Source: Rhodococcoides fascians A44A (GTDB taxonomy: Bacteria > Actinomycetota > Actinomycetes > Mycobacteriales > Mycobacteriaceae). From it: 64,000 bases of DNA. The position numbers and the translations under genes are program-made. The notes beneath the pieces were generated by a model. That model made no database searches and had not been told where the DNA came from. It was given only the letters and a program-made list of their open reading frames with translations. Within the stretch, counting starts at the first letter, position 1; every line of letters begins with the position of its first letter. Below are positions 1 through 10,400 of this stretch, piece by piece. Location of the stretch: NCBI RefSeq assembly GCF_000760735.1, contig NZ_JMEX01000008.1:1159483-1223482 (forward strand), read 5' to 3'.

Positions 1-361
1 GGCCCAGGCATACGGACGCATCATCGTCATGTCCTCGGTGGCGGGCGAGCGCGTGCGCCGATCCAACTTCGTCTACGGTTCCACCAAGGCGGGTCTCGAC
101 GGGTTCTACCTCGGGCTCGGAGAAGCGTTGCGCGAGTTCGGCCCTCGCGTCACCGTCATCCGCCCGGGCATGGTGCGCACCAAGTTCAGCGCCCACGTCA
201 AGGAAGCACCTCTGACGGTGGACAAGGAAGACATCGCGAAGCTCGCCGTCGCAGCGTCGCAGAAGGGCAAGGATCTGGTCTGGGCACCGGGTCCCTTCCG
301 CTTCGTCATGATCGCTCTGCGGCACGTGCCGCGTCCGATCTTCCGCAAACTCCCCATCTAG
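1..361 (+). CDS. dprE2: DprE2, decaprenylphosphoryl-2-keto-ribose reductase (3' part)
   Basis: The gene is cut by the left window edge; its reading frame is open from base 2. The visible 119 residues are the C-terminal half of a short-chain dehydrogenase/reductase: a VMSSVAG strand with the catalytic Ser is followed by the Y-x-x-x-K pair in VYGSTK, then a VIRPGMVRT segment. In the DprE1/DprE2 pair this enzyme uses NAD(P)H to reduce the 2-keto intermediate to decaprenylphosphoryl-arabinose, the arabinose donor for the wall. The identification rests mainly on position directly before aftA, as in M. tuberculosis Rv3791-Rv3792; the SDR fold alone would not be specific. The stop codon is immediately followed by the aftA ATG, so the two genes should be cotranscribed. 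Confidence 0.88.
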   Translation, partial: AQAYGRIIVMSSVAGERVRRSNFVYGSTKAGLDGFYLGLGEALREFGPRVTVIRPGMVRTKFSAHVKEAPLTVDKEDIAKLAVAASQKGKDLVWAPGPFRFVMIALRHVPRPIFRKLPI

Positions 362-2254
362 ATGAAACGAGCGCTCGGCACAGCCGTCGACGGTGTACTG
401 GCCGCTCTAGTCGCAGCTGTGGTGGCGGCGGTCGGGTTGTTCGCGTTCTCACTCGTCGAGTGGCCTGCGTTCAACTCGTCCAACGTCACCCGTGCGCTGA
501 CGACGCTCGGGCAGGTGCTCTGCGTCGCCCTGTTGGCCACGGCGATCGTGCTGTACCGACGCGGCACCCTTGCGTGGCTCGCGAAAGTGTTGACGTGGGG
601 CGGGCTTTCGGGGTTCGTGACGGTCACGCTCGGCATGCCTCTGGCGGCGACCAAGCTCTATCTGTTCGGCATATCCGTCGACCAGGAGTTTCGAACCGAG
701 TACCTGACGCGCCTCACCGATTCGCCTGCGCTGCGCGACATGACGTACCCGGACATCCCACCGTTCTACCCGGCCGGATGGTTCTGGATCGGCGGACGCG
801 TCGGGAACCTGCTCGGCATGGACGGCTGGGAAGTGTTCAAGCCGTTCGCAATCGGATTTCTCGCCGTCACAGCCGTCGTCGCCTACACGCTCTGGCGCCA
901 ACTGGTCCGCGCCGACCTCGCGGTAGCCGTCTCGGCCGTCACCACCGCTCTCGTCGTCGCCTACGCCTCCCCGGAGGCCTACAGTGCCGTCATCGCGCTG
1001 CTTGTCGCGCCTGCACTCCTACTCGCGTGGGGCGCGCTGAATCGGCCGGTTCCCGACGAGCCCGAGCGATCGAGTAACTGGGGCTGGGGAGCTGTCGTCG
1101 GGACGGGTCTGTTTCTCGGCCTCGCGGCAACGTTCTACACCTTGTATCTGGGTGTGGCGGCGTTTGCGGTGACGCTCATGGCCGTTGTATCGGCGTTTCT
1201 GAATGTTCGCGCTCACAAAACTTGGCGTGCAGCAATTCCGGTTGCTGTTCGCCTCGTTGTGATCGCCGCGATTTCAGGACTTGTCGCACTGACGGTCTGG
1301 GCTCCCTATCTTGTCGATGCACTGACCGGAGCACCTGCGACGTCGGGTACTGCGCTGCACTACCTTCCGGAGGCCGGTGCCGAGCTGCCGTTCCCGATGT
1401 TCGAGTTCTCCCTGCTCGGTGCGCTGACCATGGCCGGGACCCTGTGGCTCGCCGTCAGGACAGCGACGTCGCGTCGAGCACAGGCGTTGAGCATCGGCGT
1501 CGTCTCCGTGTATCTGTGGACGCTGCTGTCCATGGCGGCGACCGTTGCCGGCACGACACTGCTCAGCTTCCGCCTGGAAGCCGTACTGATCGTATTGCTG
1601 GGAGCGGCAGGCGTTTTCGGCTTCGTCGAAGGCGCGAAGGCCATCTACCAGGCAGTCGGTGAACCGTCGCGGTTCAAGGTCGCCGCGGTGACGGTGGGGA
1701 CGATCGGTGCACTTGCGTTCGCACAGAACATCCCTCAGGTTCTGCAGTCGGAGATCACCGTCGCGTATTCGGACACCGACGGCGACGGCAACCGCGCCGA
1801 CAAGCGCCCACCGAGTGCGGTGTCCTACTACTCCGAGGTCGACCGAGCGATCACCGAGCAGGTCGGCAGGCCCCGAGACGAGACGATCGTCCTGACGGCC
1901 GACACCTCGTTCCTCAGCTACTACCCGTACTTCGGCTTCCAGGGGCTGACGTCGCACTACGCCAACCCGCTCGCTCAGTTCGACCAGCGCGCCGCGGCCA
2001 TCGAGGACTGGACGACGGCCGAGACCCCGGACGAGTTGGTCACCAAGCTCGACGAGAGCCGGTGGCAGGCGCCCGACGCCTTCCTGTTCCGCCGCGGCGC
2101 CGACGGCTACACCTTGCGGTTGGCGGAGGACGTCTATCCGAACGATCCGAACGTTCGTCGCTACACGGTCACGTTCGACGAGTCGTTGTTCGAGGATCCG
2201 CGGTTCCAGGTCACCGATATCGGGCCGTTCGCGCTGGTCACCCGCGCTACATAG
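362..2254 (+). CDS. aftA: AftA, galactan 5-O-arabinofuranosyltransferase
   Basis: A 630-residue polytopic membrane protein close in length to mycobacterial AftA (about 640). It primes arabinan synthesis by transferring the first arabinofuranose from decaprenylphosphoryl-arabinose onto the galactan chain outside the membrane. The N-terminal two thirds hold many hydrophobic segments. An early extracytoplasmic loop (about residues 110-145) carries acidic, aromatic and Pro-rich motifs (VDQEFRTEY, then PDIPPFYPAGWFW), typical of AftA and the GT-C fold. The C-terminal ~150 residues are soluble. The ATG abuts the dprE2 stop with no gap, so translation is probably coupled. Family and position agree, so the call is firm; activity is inferred from the family. 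Confidence 0.93.
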   Translation: MKRALGTAVDGVLAALVAAVVAAVGLFAFSLVEWPAFNSSNVTRALTTLGQVLCVALLATAIVLYRRGTLAWLAKVLTWGGLSGFVTVTLGMPLAATKLYLFGISVDQEFRTEYLTRLTDSPALRDMTYPDIPPFYPAGWFWIGGRVGNLLGMDGWEVFKPFAIGFLAVTAVVAYTLWRQLVRADLAVAVSAVTTALVVAYASPEAYSAVIALLVAPALLLAWGALNRPVPDEPERSSNWGWGAVVGTGLFLGLAATFYTLYLGVAAFAVTLMAVVSAFLNVRAHKTWRAAIPVAVRLVVIAAISGLVALTVWAPYLVDALTGAPATSGTALHYLPEAGAELPFPMFEFSLLGALTMAGTLWLAVRTATSRRAQALSIGVVSVYLWTLLSMAATVAGTTLLSFRLEAVLIVLLGAAGVFGFVEGAKAIYQAVGEPSRFKVAAVTVGTIGALAFAQNIPQVLQSEITVAYSDTDGDGNRADKRPPSAVSYYSEVDRAITEQVGRPRDETIVLTADTSFLSYYPYFGFQGLTSHYANPLAQFDQRAAAIEDWTTAETPDELVTKLDESRWQAPDAFLFRRGADGYTLRLAEDVYPNDPNVRRYTVTFDESLFEDPRFQVTDIGPFALVTRAT

Positions 2255-2264
2255 GCAAATGACA

Positions 2265-2289
2265 TAACGTTCACGTAACGTTCAACCGA
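2265..2289 (+). promoter_or_regulatory. Direct repeat and putative -10 before the GT-C-like gene
   Basis: TAACGTTCA occurs twice (2265-2273 and 2276-2284), 11 bp apart, which is one helical turn. The TAACGT of the second copy (2276-2281) lies exactly 7 nt before the ATG at 2289 and fits a TANNNT -10 hexamer of a leaderless transcript. The repeat could be a regulator site or simply two overlapping -10-like sequences. Confidence 0.45.
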
Positions 2290-4079
2290 TGCCTACCTCG
2301 GACCAGACTGTTCTCGAGCAGCCGCGGACCGCCCCGGCACGGCGAATCGGGGCGCTCTCCACCCGTCTTCGGCGTGCCGATCGAGCCGATGTCGCGGCTG
2401 CGTCGGCCTTCACCGTCGTCGCTCTCTTCGTGCTGCAGGGACAGTGGCGGAACCTCGGTAGTGGCTATCTCTACAACAGTGGCCAGGACCAGGCCATGTG
2501 GGAATGGTTCTTCGCGGTGGCTGCGCATTCCGTCGCGCACCTCGAGAACCCGATGTCGAGCGATCTGCAGAACTTCCCGCTCGGGGTGAACCTGATGGCC
2601 AACACGGCCATGTTCGGGTTGTCGATTCCGTTCGCACCCGTGACGTTGCTGTTCGGCCCGACTGTCACCTGGGCCATCGCGTTGACCATCGGTCTCGCAG
2701 GCACTGCATACGCCTGGTACTGGCTGTTCTCACGCACGCTCGGGGCGTCGCGACCGTCGTCGGCGCTCGGTGGAGCACTGTGCGGCTTCGCGCCTGGCAT
2801 GATCTCCCACGCCAACGGCCACCCCAACTTCGTCGTACTCTTCCTGCTGCCGGTCATCGCGGCTCTCGTCGTCCGCACCGCCCAGGACGGCCCGACGGCG
2901 AAACGAACCATCGCGCTCGGACTCGTCGTCGCGCTGCAGATCATGCTCGGCGAAGAACCCCTGCTGATCTTCGCGATCGCGTTCGGACTGTTCGCCGTCG
3001 TCTACTACGTCGGTAAGCCGCGCAGCCTGTGGCCGGCCGTGAAGAACTCGGCGACAAGCCTGCCGTTGGCGGCTGCGCTCGCGATCGCCCTCGTCGCGTT
3101 CCCTCTGTACTGGCAGTTCTTCGGCCCGCAGAGCTACTCGTTCCTCGAACACGGCGCGATGGGCAACGACGCCAAAGCCCTCACCCAGTTCCCGACGCAA
3201 TCCATCGGCGGCGTCGCGACCCCCGGTCAGAACGTCCGGATCAACGCGACGGAAGAGAACGCCTACTTCGGGTGGCCCCTCCTGGTGCTCGCGGGGGTCG
3301 CCGCGGTCTGGCTGTGGCGGGTCGCCTGCGCCCGAGCGGCCGCGGCCACCGCCGTCGCTGTCGCCGTGCTGTCCCTCGGGTCCGAGCTGATCATCGGCAA
3401 GAACAACACCGAGATCGCACTGCCGTGGGAATGGCTCGCCGACACCCCACTGGTCGAGTCGATCCTGGAAACGCGCTTCGCGCTCGCCGCCGTTCCGGCA
3501 CTGGCGCTTCTGCTGGTACTGGCCACCGACAAGGCCTTCAAGGCCGGACTGCGGCCGATTCCGGCACTGTGGTCGATCGCTCTCGCACTCGCGCTGGTGC
3601 CACTGCTTCCGACGCCACTCGACACCGTCGAACGCGCGTCGACGCCGTCCTTCTTCGCCAGCGGTGAATGGAAGAACTACGTCGACGACGGATCCGTCGT
3701 CACCGTGCCCCTCCCCCGTCCCGAGGACGCTCGTCCCCTGCACTGGCAGATCGAAGCCGACATGGGCTTCCCGCTCGCGGGTGGATACTTCGTCGGGCCG
3801 GGTGACAACGTCGAACGCAAAGCCAAGTACGGCGCCGTGGATCGGCCGACGGCCCTGCTGCTCGGGTCCGTGCGGAACTCCGGCACCGTCCCGGACGTCA
3901 CACCACAGCAGCAGGCCGACGCTCGGGCCGATCTTCGATTCTGGGGCGCCGACGTCGTCGTCCTCCAACCCGGCCGCAACAGCACCCAGCTACGCGACAC
4001 CGTCGACGAACTCCTCGGCTTCGATGCCGAGTACCACGACGGTGTGTGGATCTGGGACGTGCGGGACTTCGCCCGCTGA
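2289..4079 (+). CDS. GT-C-like polytopic membrane protein of the arabinogalactan locus, unassigned
   Basis: A 596-residue membrane protein between aftA and the first emb gene, a place where M. tuberculosis goes straight from aftA to embC. After a cytoplasmic Arg-rich start (residues 1-36) come about ten hydrophobic segments and a soluble C-terminal part of about 140 residues. The first external loop has a YNSGQDQAMWEWFF motif (about residues 60-74), reminiscent of the acidic first-loop motif of GT-C glycosyltransferases that use polyprenyl-phosphate sugars. A further conserved-looking stretch is HANGHPNFV (about 175-183). I do not recognise it as AftB, AftC, AftD or Emb. A GT-C transferase modifying arabinogalactan or lipoarabinomannan is a reasonable guess from fold and place, but the substrate is unknown. 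It appears to have its own promoter, 35 bp after aftA. Confidence 0.6.
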   Translation: MPTSDQTVLEQPRTAPARRIGALSTRLRRADRADVAAASAFTVVALFVLQGQWRNLGSGYLYNSGQDQAMWEWFFAVAAHSVAHLENPMSSDLQNFPLGVNLMANTAMFGLSIPFAPVTLLFGPTVTWAIALTIGLAGTAYAWYWLFSRTLGASRPSSALGGALCGFAPGMISHANGHPNFVVLFLLPVIAALVVRTAQDGPTAKRTIALGLVVALQIMLGEEPLLIFAIAFGLFAVVYYVGKPRSLWPAVKNSATSLPLAAALAIALVAFPLYWQFFGPQSYSFLEHGAMGNDAKALTQFPTQSIGGVATPGQNVRINATEENAYFGWPLLVLAGVAAVWLWRVACARAAAATAVAVAVLSLGSELIIGKNNTEIALPWEWLADTPLVESILETRFALAAVPALALLLVLATDKAFKAGLRPIPALWSIALALALVPLLPTPLDTVERASTPSFFASGEWKNYVDDGSVVTVPLPRPEDARPLHWQIEADMGFPLAGGYFVGPGDNVERKAKYGAVDRPTALLLGSVRNSGTVPDVTPQQQADARADLRFWGADVVVLQPGRNSTQLRDTVDELLGFDAEYHDGVWIWDVRDFAR

Positions 4080-4113
4080 CCTGCAGGAAAAGGGGTGGGT
4101 CGGGGCTGTGCCC

Positions 4114-4130
4114 TAGCATCGACAATCGTG
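4114..4130 (+). promoter_or_regulatory. Leaderless promoter of the first emb gene
   Basis: TAGCAT at 4114-4119 is followed by 8 nt and the GTG start at 4128. The same arrangement, including the spacer CGACAAYC, precedes the second emb gene. No Shine-Dalgarno sequence sits at a useful distance from 4128, so a transcript starting at the GTG is likely. This decides for GTG 4128 over the in-frame GTG at 4095. Confidence 0.55.
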
Positions 4131-7100
4131 TCCACCGCTGCAGCCACCGCACCGAAGCCCCCTGAAGCATCGTCGTCGACGCGTATGTCGGCGGGAGTCG
4201 TTGCCGTCGTCTCCGGTGTCATCGCAGTCCTCGCCGCGATTCTGACGCCGCTGCTGCCGGTGACCCAGGACTCGGCGTCGATCAGCTGGCCGCAGAACGG
4301 AACGCTGAACTCGGTCGAGGCTCCGCTCGTCTCGTACTCGCCGTTGTCGCTCGATGCCGCGATTCCGTGCAACATCATCGCCTCCGCAGCGCCCGGCACG
4401 CTCGTACTCTCGACCACCGCTCCCGGCGCACCGGACGCCCAAGGCGTCGGCCTCGTCGTCTCCCGCACCGATTCCGGCCTGCAGGCCGTCCTGCGCGAGA
4501 AGGTTCTGCTGTCGCTGACCGACGCCGAACTCGCGTCGTGCTCGTCGGTGACCATCAGTTCGACGGATACGTCGACGTCCGCGTCGGTGACGGGCACCGA
4601 CGTCGCCGGAACGATCGACGGCGACGCACGTCCCCAAACTGTGGGAATCTTCACCGAACTGCAGGGTGCCGCACCGGCGGACCTGAACGTCGACGTCCAG
4701 ATCGACTCCCGCTTCTCCTCGACCCCCACCGTTCTGAAGAAACTCGCGATGGCCGCCGCGGTGATCTTCACGATCATCTCGCTCGTCGCGTTGCACCGAC
4801 TCGATCTGCTCGACGGACGCAGCAGCCGCCGCTTCTTCCCGGCACGGTGGCTCCGCATCACCGTCGTCGACGGGGTCGTCATCGCAGTACTGGCCGTGTG
4901 GCACTTCATCGGCGCCAACACCTCCGACGACGGCTACCTGCTGACCATGGCACGCGTATCCGAGCACGCCGGGTACATGGCCAACTACTACCGCTGGTTC
5001 GGCGTCCCCGAAGCACCGTTCGGGATGCCGTACTACGACATGCTCGCCGCGTTCGCGAAGATCTCCACAGCCAGCCCGTGGATGCGGTTGCCGGCGCTGA
5101 TCGCCGCGCTTGTGTGCTGGGCCGTGATCAGCCGCGAGGTCATCCCGCGTCTCGGTCGCGCCGTCCGCTCCAACAAGGTCGCGATCTGGACCGCTGGCCT
5201 GGTGTTCCTCGCCTTCTGGCTGCCCTACAACAACGGCCTGCGACCCGAGCCGATCATCGCTCTCGGCGCCCTGCTGACGTGGTGCTCCATCGAACGCGCC
5301 GTCGCGACCGGCCGACTGTTGCCCGCGGCCGTCGCAGTCCTCATCGCCGCGTTCTCGCTCGCCGCAGGCCCGACGGGTCTGATCTGCGTTGCCGCGCTCC
5401 TCGCCGGCGGACGCCCCCTCGTGCGCATCGTCATCGCCCGCGCCCGCATCGTCGGCTACGCACCCGTCCTGGCCCCGATCCTGGCGTCGGGAGTCGTCAT
5501 CGTCGCCGCCGTGTTCGCCGACCAGACCGTCTCGACAGTCCTCGAAGCCACCCGCGCCCGCGCCGCCGTCGGACCGAACGTCGCCTGGTTCAACGAGCGC
5601 GCACGCTGGGACTCCCTCATGGAGATCACCCCCGACGGCTCCCTCGCGCGGCGCTTCGCCGTCTTCGCGATGATCCTGTGCGTGATCGTCACCATCGTCG
5701 TCATGCTCCGACGAGGCGGCCGCATCCCCGGCGTCGCGATCGGACCGTCCAGGCGCATCGTCGGCATCGTGATCGGCGCCCTCGCCCTGATGATGTTCAC
5801 TCCCACCAAGTGGACCCACCACTTCGGTGTCTACGCGGGCCTGGCCGCATCGCTCGCTGCCGTCGCGGCGGTCGCCGTCGCGTCGGCCACCCGGGACAAC
5901 GCACGCAACCGCACTCTGTTCACCGCTGCCGTGCTGTTCCTGGCCGCGCTCGCGTTCACCGGCTCCAACGGCTGGTGGTACGTCTCGAGCTACGGAATCC
6001 CCTGGTTCGACAAGCCTCCGATGATCCTCGGCAAAGGCTTCTCCACCATTTTCCTCGGACTGACCGTGCTCGCGTTGCTGTACGCAGGCTGGCAACACCT
6101 CCGCGCGCCGTACCGAACCAGCACCCGCTCCGCACGCTTCGGAGTCTCCGCGCTGACGGTGATGGCCGCATTCGTCGTACTGTTCGAGCTCGCGTCCTTC
6201 GCCAAAGGCATCGTCGCGCAGTACCCGGCGTACTCGGTGGCCCGCTCCAACCTGAACGCGCTCGCAGGCAACTCCTGCTCCCTCGCGAACGACGTTCTCG
6301 TCGAACAAGATCCGAACAGCTCGATGCTGACACCGATCGAATCCACCGTCCAGAATGCACTGGCCGGACCGAACACCGTCGGCTTCACCCCCGACGGAAT
6401 CCCCGACGATCTCACCGCCGACGAAGAAGACGTCTCCCAGGAGAGCACCCGCGGATTCAGCAACGACCCCGACAGCGGCACCGACTCCGACACTCAGGGA
6501 CCCACCTCCGCAGGTTCCTCCGGCACCCAAGGCGGCACCACCGAAGCCACCGGCATCAACGGAAGCTCCGTCGCACTGCCGTTCGGACTCGACCCGTCGC
6601 GCACGCCCGTCCTCGGTAGCTACGGCGCCGACACCGCGGAACCCGCAACCCTCGAAACCGAATGGTTCGCCCTACCGTCGGATGCGGACCGATCGGGTCG
6701 ATCCACGGGCTCCACTCCTGGCAACGACTTCATCGCTATCAGCGCCGCCGGGCGCATCCGATCCGTCGACTCCGACGGCATCGTGGCCTCCGGCCAGCCG
6801 CTCGAGGTGGAGTACGCCGCGGGCGATCAGGTCCTCGGCCGCGTCACCCCGATCGACATCGGGCCCCAGCCGTCGTGGCGCAACCTGCGCGTGCCCCTGT
6901 CGGACATCCCACGTGAAGCCGACCGCATCCGCCTCGTCGCAACCGACGGCGACATCTCACCGGATCAATGGCTCGCCGTGACGCCGCCGCGGATCCCCCG
7001 CACGACCCCACTCGTCGACGTCATCGGACCCGACGTGCCCGTCATGCTGGACTGGACCGTCGCACTGGGCTTCCCGTGCCAGCGCCCGTTCGACCACAAG

Positions 7101-7385
7101 GACGGCGTCGCGGAACTGCCGGAGTACCGCATCCTGCCGGACCGCAGCGGTGCCGCCGCACACAGTCCGGTGATGGACGCCTTCGGCGGTGGGCCGCTCG
7201 GCTGGCAACAACTCGTGCTGTCCGCCCAGGTTGTCCCGACCTATCTGAACAATGATCTCGATCGCGACTGGGGCTCGCTCGAGAGATTCATCCCACTGGA
7301 CACGTCGGCGACGCCGGCAGAATTGACGGTCGGAACCGTCACCCGCAGCGGGTGGGAGACCGAAGGTCCGATAAGGGTCGGATGA
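4128..7385 (+). CDS. emb: Emb-family arabinosyltransferase, first copy (EmbA/EmbC-like)
   Basis: A 1085-residue protein with the Emb layout: an N-terminal membrane segment, a periplasmic loop, a long multi-spanning GT-C core and a C-terminal carbohydrate-binding part ending in WGSLERF. The first core loop holds NTSDDGYLLTMAR; its Asp267-Asp268 pair corresponds to the catalytic acid of Emb proteins. It should extend arabinan with decaprenylphosphoryl-arabinose. The C-terminal half (DIGPQPSWRNLRVPL, FPCQRPF) looks most like EmbA, while its place after aftA is that of embC, so I do not choose. Odd point: the usual PFGW motif reads PFGMPYY, with one extra residue relative to the second copy. Residues matching M. 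tuberculosis EmbB D354 and G406 are Ala323 and Pro375. The stop codon is embedded in a hairpin, so the gene is probably a separate transcription unit. Confidence 0.9.
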   Translation: MSTAAATAPKPPEASSSTRMSAGVVAVVSGVIAVLAAILTPLLPVTQDSASISWPQNGTLNSVEAPLVSYSPLSLDAAIPCNIIASAAPGTLVLSTTAPGAPDAQGVGLVVSRTDSGLQAVLREKVLLSLTDAELASCSSVTISSTDTSTSASVTGTDVAGTIDGDARPQTVGIFTELQGAAPADLNVDVQIDSRFSSTPTVLKKLAMAAAVIFTIISLVALHRLDLLDGRSSRRFFPARWLRITVVDGVVIAVLAVWHFIGANTSDDGYLLTMARVSEHAGYMANYYRWFGVPEAPFGMPYYDMLAAFAKISTASPWMRLPALIAALVCWAVISREVIPRLGRAVRSNKVAIWTAGLVFLAFWLPYNNGLRPEPIIALGALLTWCSIERAVATGRLLPAAVAVLIAAFSLAAGPTGLICVAALLAGGRPLVRIVIARARIVGYAPVLAPILASGVVIVAAVFADQTVSTVLEATRARAAVGPNVAWFNERARWDSLMEITPDGSLARRFAVFAMILCVIVTIVVMLRRGGRIPGVAIGPSRRIVGIVIGALALMMFTPTKWTHHFGVYAGLAASLAAVAAVAVASATRDNARNRTLFTAAVLFLAALAFTGSNGWWYVSSYGIPWFDKPPMILGKGFSTIFLGLTVLALLYAGWQHLRAPYRTSTRSARFGVSALTVMAAFVVLFELASFAKGIVAQYPAYSVARSNLNALAGNSCSLANDVLVEQDPNSSMLTPIESTVQNALAGPNTVGFTPDGIPDDLTADEEDVSQESTRGFSNDPDSGTDSDTQGPTSAGSSGTQGGTTEATGINGSSVALPFGLDPSRTPVLGSYGADTAEPATLETEWFALPSDADRSGRSTGSTPGNDFIAISAAGRIRSVDSDGIVASGQPLEVEYAAGDQVLGRVTPIDIGPQPSWRNLRVPLSDIPREADRIRLVATDGDISPDQWLAVTPPRIPRTTPLVDVIGPDVPVMLDWTVALGFPCQRPFDHKDGVAELPEYRILPDRSGAAAHSPVMDAFGGGPLGWQQLVLSAQVVPTYLNNDLDRDWGSLERFIPLDTSATPAELTVGTVTRSGWETEGPIRVG

Positions 7386-7409
7386 AACCGGCATACAGCC
7401 GGTTTCATC
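7381..7409 (+). terminator. Hairpin terminator between the two emb genes
   Basis: GATGAAACCGGC (7381-7392) and GCCGGTTTCATC (7398-7409) form a perfect 12-bp stem with a 5-nt loop. The TGA stop of the first emb gene lies inside the left arm. No U-tract follows, as is common in high-GC actinobacteria. Confidence 0.7.
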
Positions 7410-7443
7410 GCGATGCGGGTGCGGTGAACCGATCACGTTCGAA

Positions 7444-7460
7444 TAACATCGACAACCGTG
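7444..7460 (+). promoter_or_regulatory. Leaderless promoter of embB
   Basis: TAACAT at 7444-7449, then 8 nt (CGACAACC), then the GTG start at 7458. This is nearly identical to the site before the first emb gene, and it lies just after the terminator hairpin. Confidence 0.55.
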
Positions 7461-10400
7461 CCCGACGCCGTGAATGATTCTCCCGCCGTGCCCGACGCCC
7501 CCCAGCCGAAGGGTTCGGTGTCGAAGGGCACCGGGACCGATCTGCGATCCACGGTGCGTACGACGCGTCTGGTCGCGATCGTCACGGGTCTTCTCGGTGC
7601 CGTCCTGGCTCTCCTGACGCCGTTCCTGCCCGTCGTGCAGACGACGTCGACCATCTCGTGGCCGGAATCGGGCTCGATCCAGGACATCGACGCCCCGCTC
7701 GTCTCGCAGGCGCCGATCTCCCTGACCGCGACCATCCCGTGTTCCGCGGTGGCCGCACTACCCCCGCAGGGCGGGCTGCTGCTCGCCACCGCGCCGCCTC
7801 AGGGCGAGGGTGCCGCGCTCAACAGCCTGTTCGTGCGAGTGAACGAAGGTTCGGTCGACGTACTGGACCGCAACGTCGTCGTCGCGTCGGCACCGCGCGA
7901 GGACGTACAGGGCGCAGCCTGCAGCTCCATCGAGATCACCTCGAACATCGACTACACCTCGGCATCGTTCACCGGCCTCGTCGACGACGAAGGCCTCGAA
8001 CGCACCGGACGTCTCGACGGTGACCTGAGGCCCCAGGTCGTCGGCGTCTTCACCGACCTCGACGGCGCCGCACCCGCCGGACTGAACGTCACCATCGACG
8101 TCGACTCGCGCTTCTCCTCCAGCCCGACGATCCTGAAGCTGCTGGCGATGATTCTCGCGGTGGTCTGCACGATCATCGCCGTCACCGCCCTCGGTCGCCT
8201 CGACGGCATCGACGGACGCGGTCACCGACGGTTCTTCCCGTCGCATTGGTGGAAGTTCACCGGAGTCGACGTCACCGTCGTCGGAGTCCTCGTCGGCTGG
8301 CACTTCGTCGGCGCCAACACCTCGGACGACGGCTACCTGCTGACCATGGCTCGGGCCGCGGACCAGTCGGGCTACATGGCCAACTACTTCCGTTGGTTCG
8401 GAGTCCCCGAGGCCCCGTTCGGGTGGTACTACGACGTCCTCGCCGTCTTCGCGAAGATCTCCACCGCCAGCCCCTGGATGCGCCTGCCAGCCCTGATCGC
8501 CGGCGTTCTCTGCTGGATGGTCATCAGCCGCGAGGTCGTCCCGCGTCTCGGCCGTGCAGTACGCAAGTCCAACGTGGCGCTGTGGACCGGCGGACTCGTG
8601 TTCCTCGCGTTCTGGCTGCCCTACAACAACGGCCTCCGCCCCGAGCCCATCGTCGCGCTCGGCGCCCTCCTGACGTGGTGCTCCATCGAACGGGCCATCG
8701 CCACCGGCCGACTGCTTCCTGCTGCGACGGCGTTCCTGATCGGCGCGTTCACCCTCGCCTCGGCGCCGACGGGCCTGATGTGTGTCGCTGCCCTGTTGGC
8801 CGGAGCGCGGCCCATGGCGCGCATCGTCGTTCGACGCCACCGCCTGGTCGGCACCCTGCCGCTTCTCGCACCGCTCGCTGCCGCCGGCTTCCTGGTCCTC
8901 GTCGTCGTCTTCGCCGATCAGACCTACGCGACGGTCATGGAGTCGACGCGTGTGCGCACGGCAATCGGCCCCAACGAGCAGTGGTACCAGGACTTCCTGC
9001 GCTACTACTATCTGTTCGTCCAAACGGTCGACGGTTCCGTCGCTCGCCGCTTCGCATTCCTCGTGATGCTGCTGTGCCTGTTCTCGACGCTGTTCATCCT
9101 GCTGCGACGCAGGCGAGTTCCCGGAATCTCCAACGGACCGGCCTGGCGTCTCATCGGCGTCGTGTTCGGAACGATCTTCTTCATGATGTTCAACCCGACC
9201 AAGTGGACCCACCACTTCGGGTCGTACGCAGGCATCGCGGGCAGCCTCGCCGCGCTGACCGCCGTCGCGATCTCCGCCAGCGCGTTGAGGTCTCGCCGAA
9301 ACCGAACGATATTCCTCGCCGGCCTGATGTTCGTGCTGGCACTGGCGTTCTCGGGAATCAACGGGTACTGGTACGTGTCGAGCTACGGCGTGCCGTGGTT
9401 CGACAAGACCGTCTCGCTCGGCGGAAACGAATCCAACACCCTGTTCCTCGTGCTTTTCGCCGCCGCACTCGCGTTGGCGGGATGGCAGTACCTCCGTGAG
9501 GGTTACGCACCGCCACAACCCCGTGCCGGTAGCGAACGAGGCAGGCGCATCAAGAAATTCGCCGCCGCACCGCTGACGGTGATCGCCGGGCTCATGGTGC
9601 TGTTCGAAGTCCTCTCCCTCGTCAAGGGAGCAGTGTCCCAGTACCCCGCCTACTCGCTCGCACGCTCGAACGTCCAGGCCCTCACCGGCAACTCGTGCGG
9701 CCTCGCGAACGACGTACTGGTGGAATCGAACCCCAACGCCGGCATCCTGAACCCCATCCCGTCGGCCTTCGACCCACAGACCGGCCCACTCGGAGGTGAA
9801 ACCCCGTCGGGCTTCACCCCCAACGGAATTCCCACCGACCTCAGCGCCGACGCCGTCGAGGTGAAACCCGGACAGGGCAACACCGACCAGCAGAGCGTCG
9901 GACCCGCATTCGAAGAAGGCCAGAGCTCGGGCACCGGCGGCGGCATCGGCGCCCTCGGCGTCAACGGCTCCACCGCAGCCCTGCCCTTCGGACTGGACCC
10001 GGCCACCACCCCCGTCCTCGGCTCCTACCAGCCAGGCATCCAGGAACCCGCGTCGGCGACCTCGAGCTGGTACTCGCTGCCCGAGCGCTCCGACAGCGCA
10101 CCGCTGATCGTCGTGTCCGCCGCAGGCCGCATCCTGTCCTACGACGACACGGGCGCCATGACATACGGCCAGTCGCTCCTCGTCGAGTACGGCACGCGTC
10201 AGCCCAACGGAACCGTCGACGTCAAGGGCACCTACCTGCCCCGCGACATCGGACCCGCACCGTCGTGGCGCAACCTCCGCATCCCCATCGCGGACCTGCC
10301 CGCCGACGCCGACGCCGTGCGCATCGTCGCCAACGACCCCAACCTCACCGGCGACCAGTGGTTCGCATTCACACCACCGCGAGTACCTCAGCTGGAGAAG

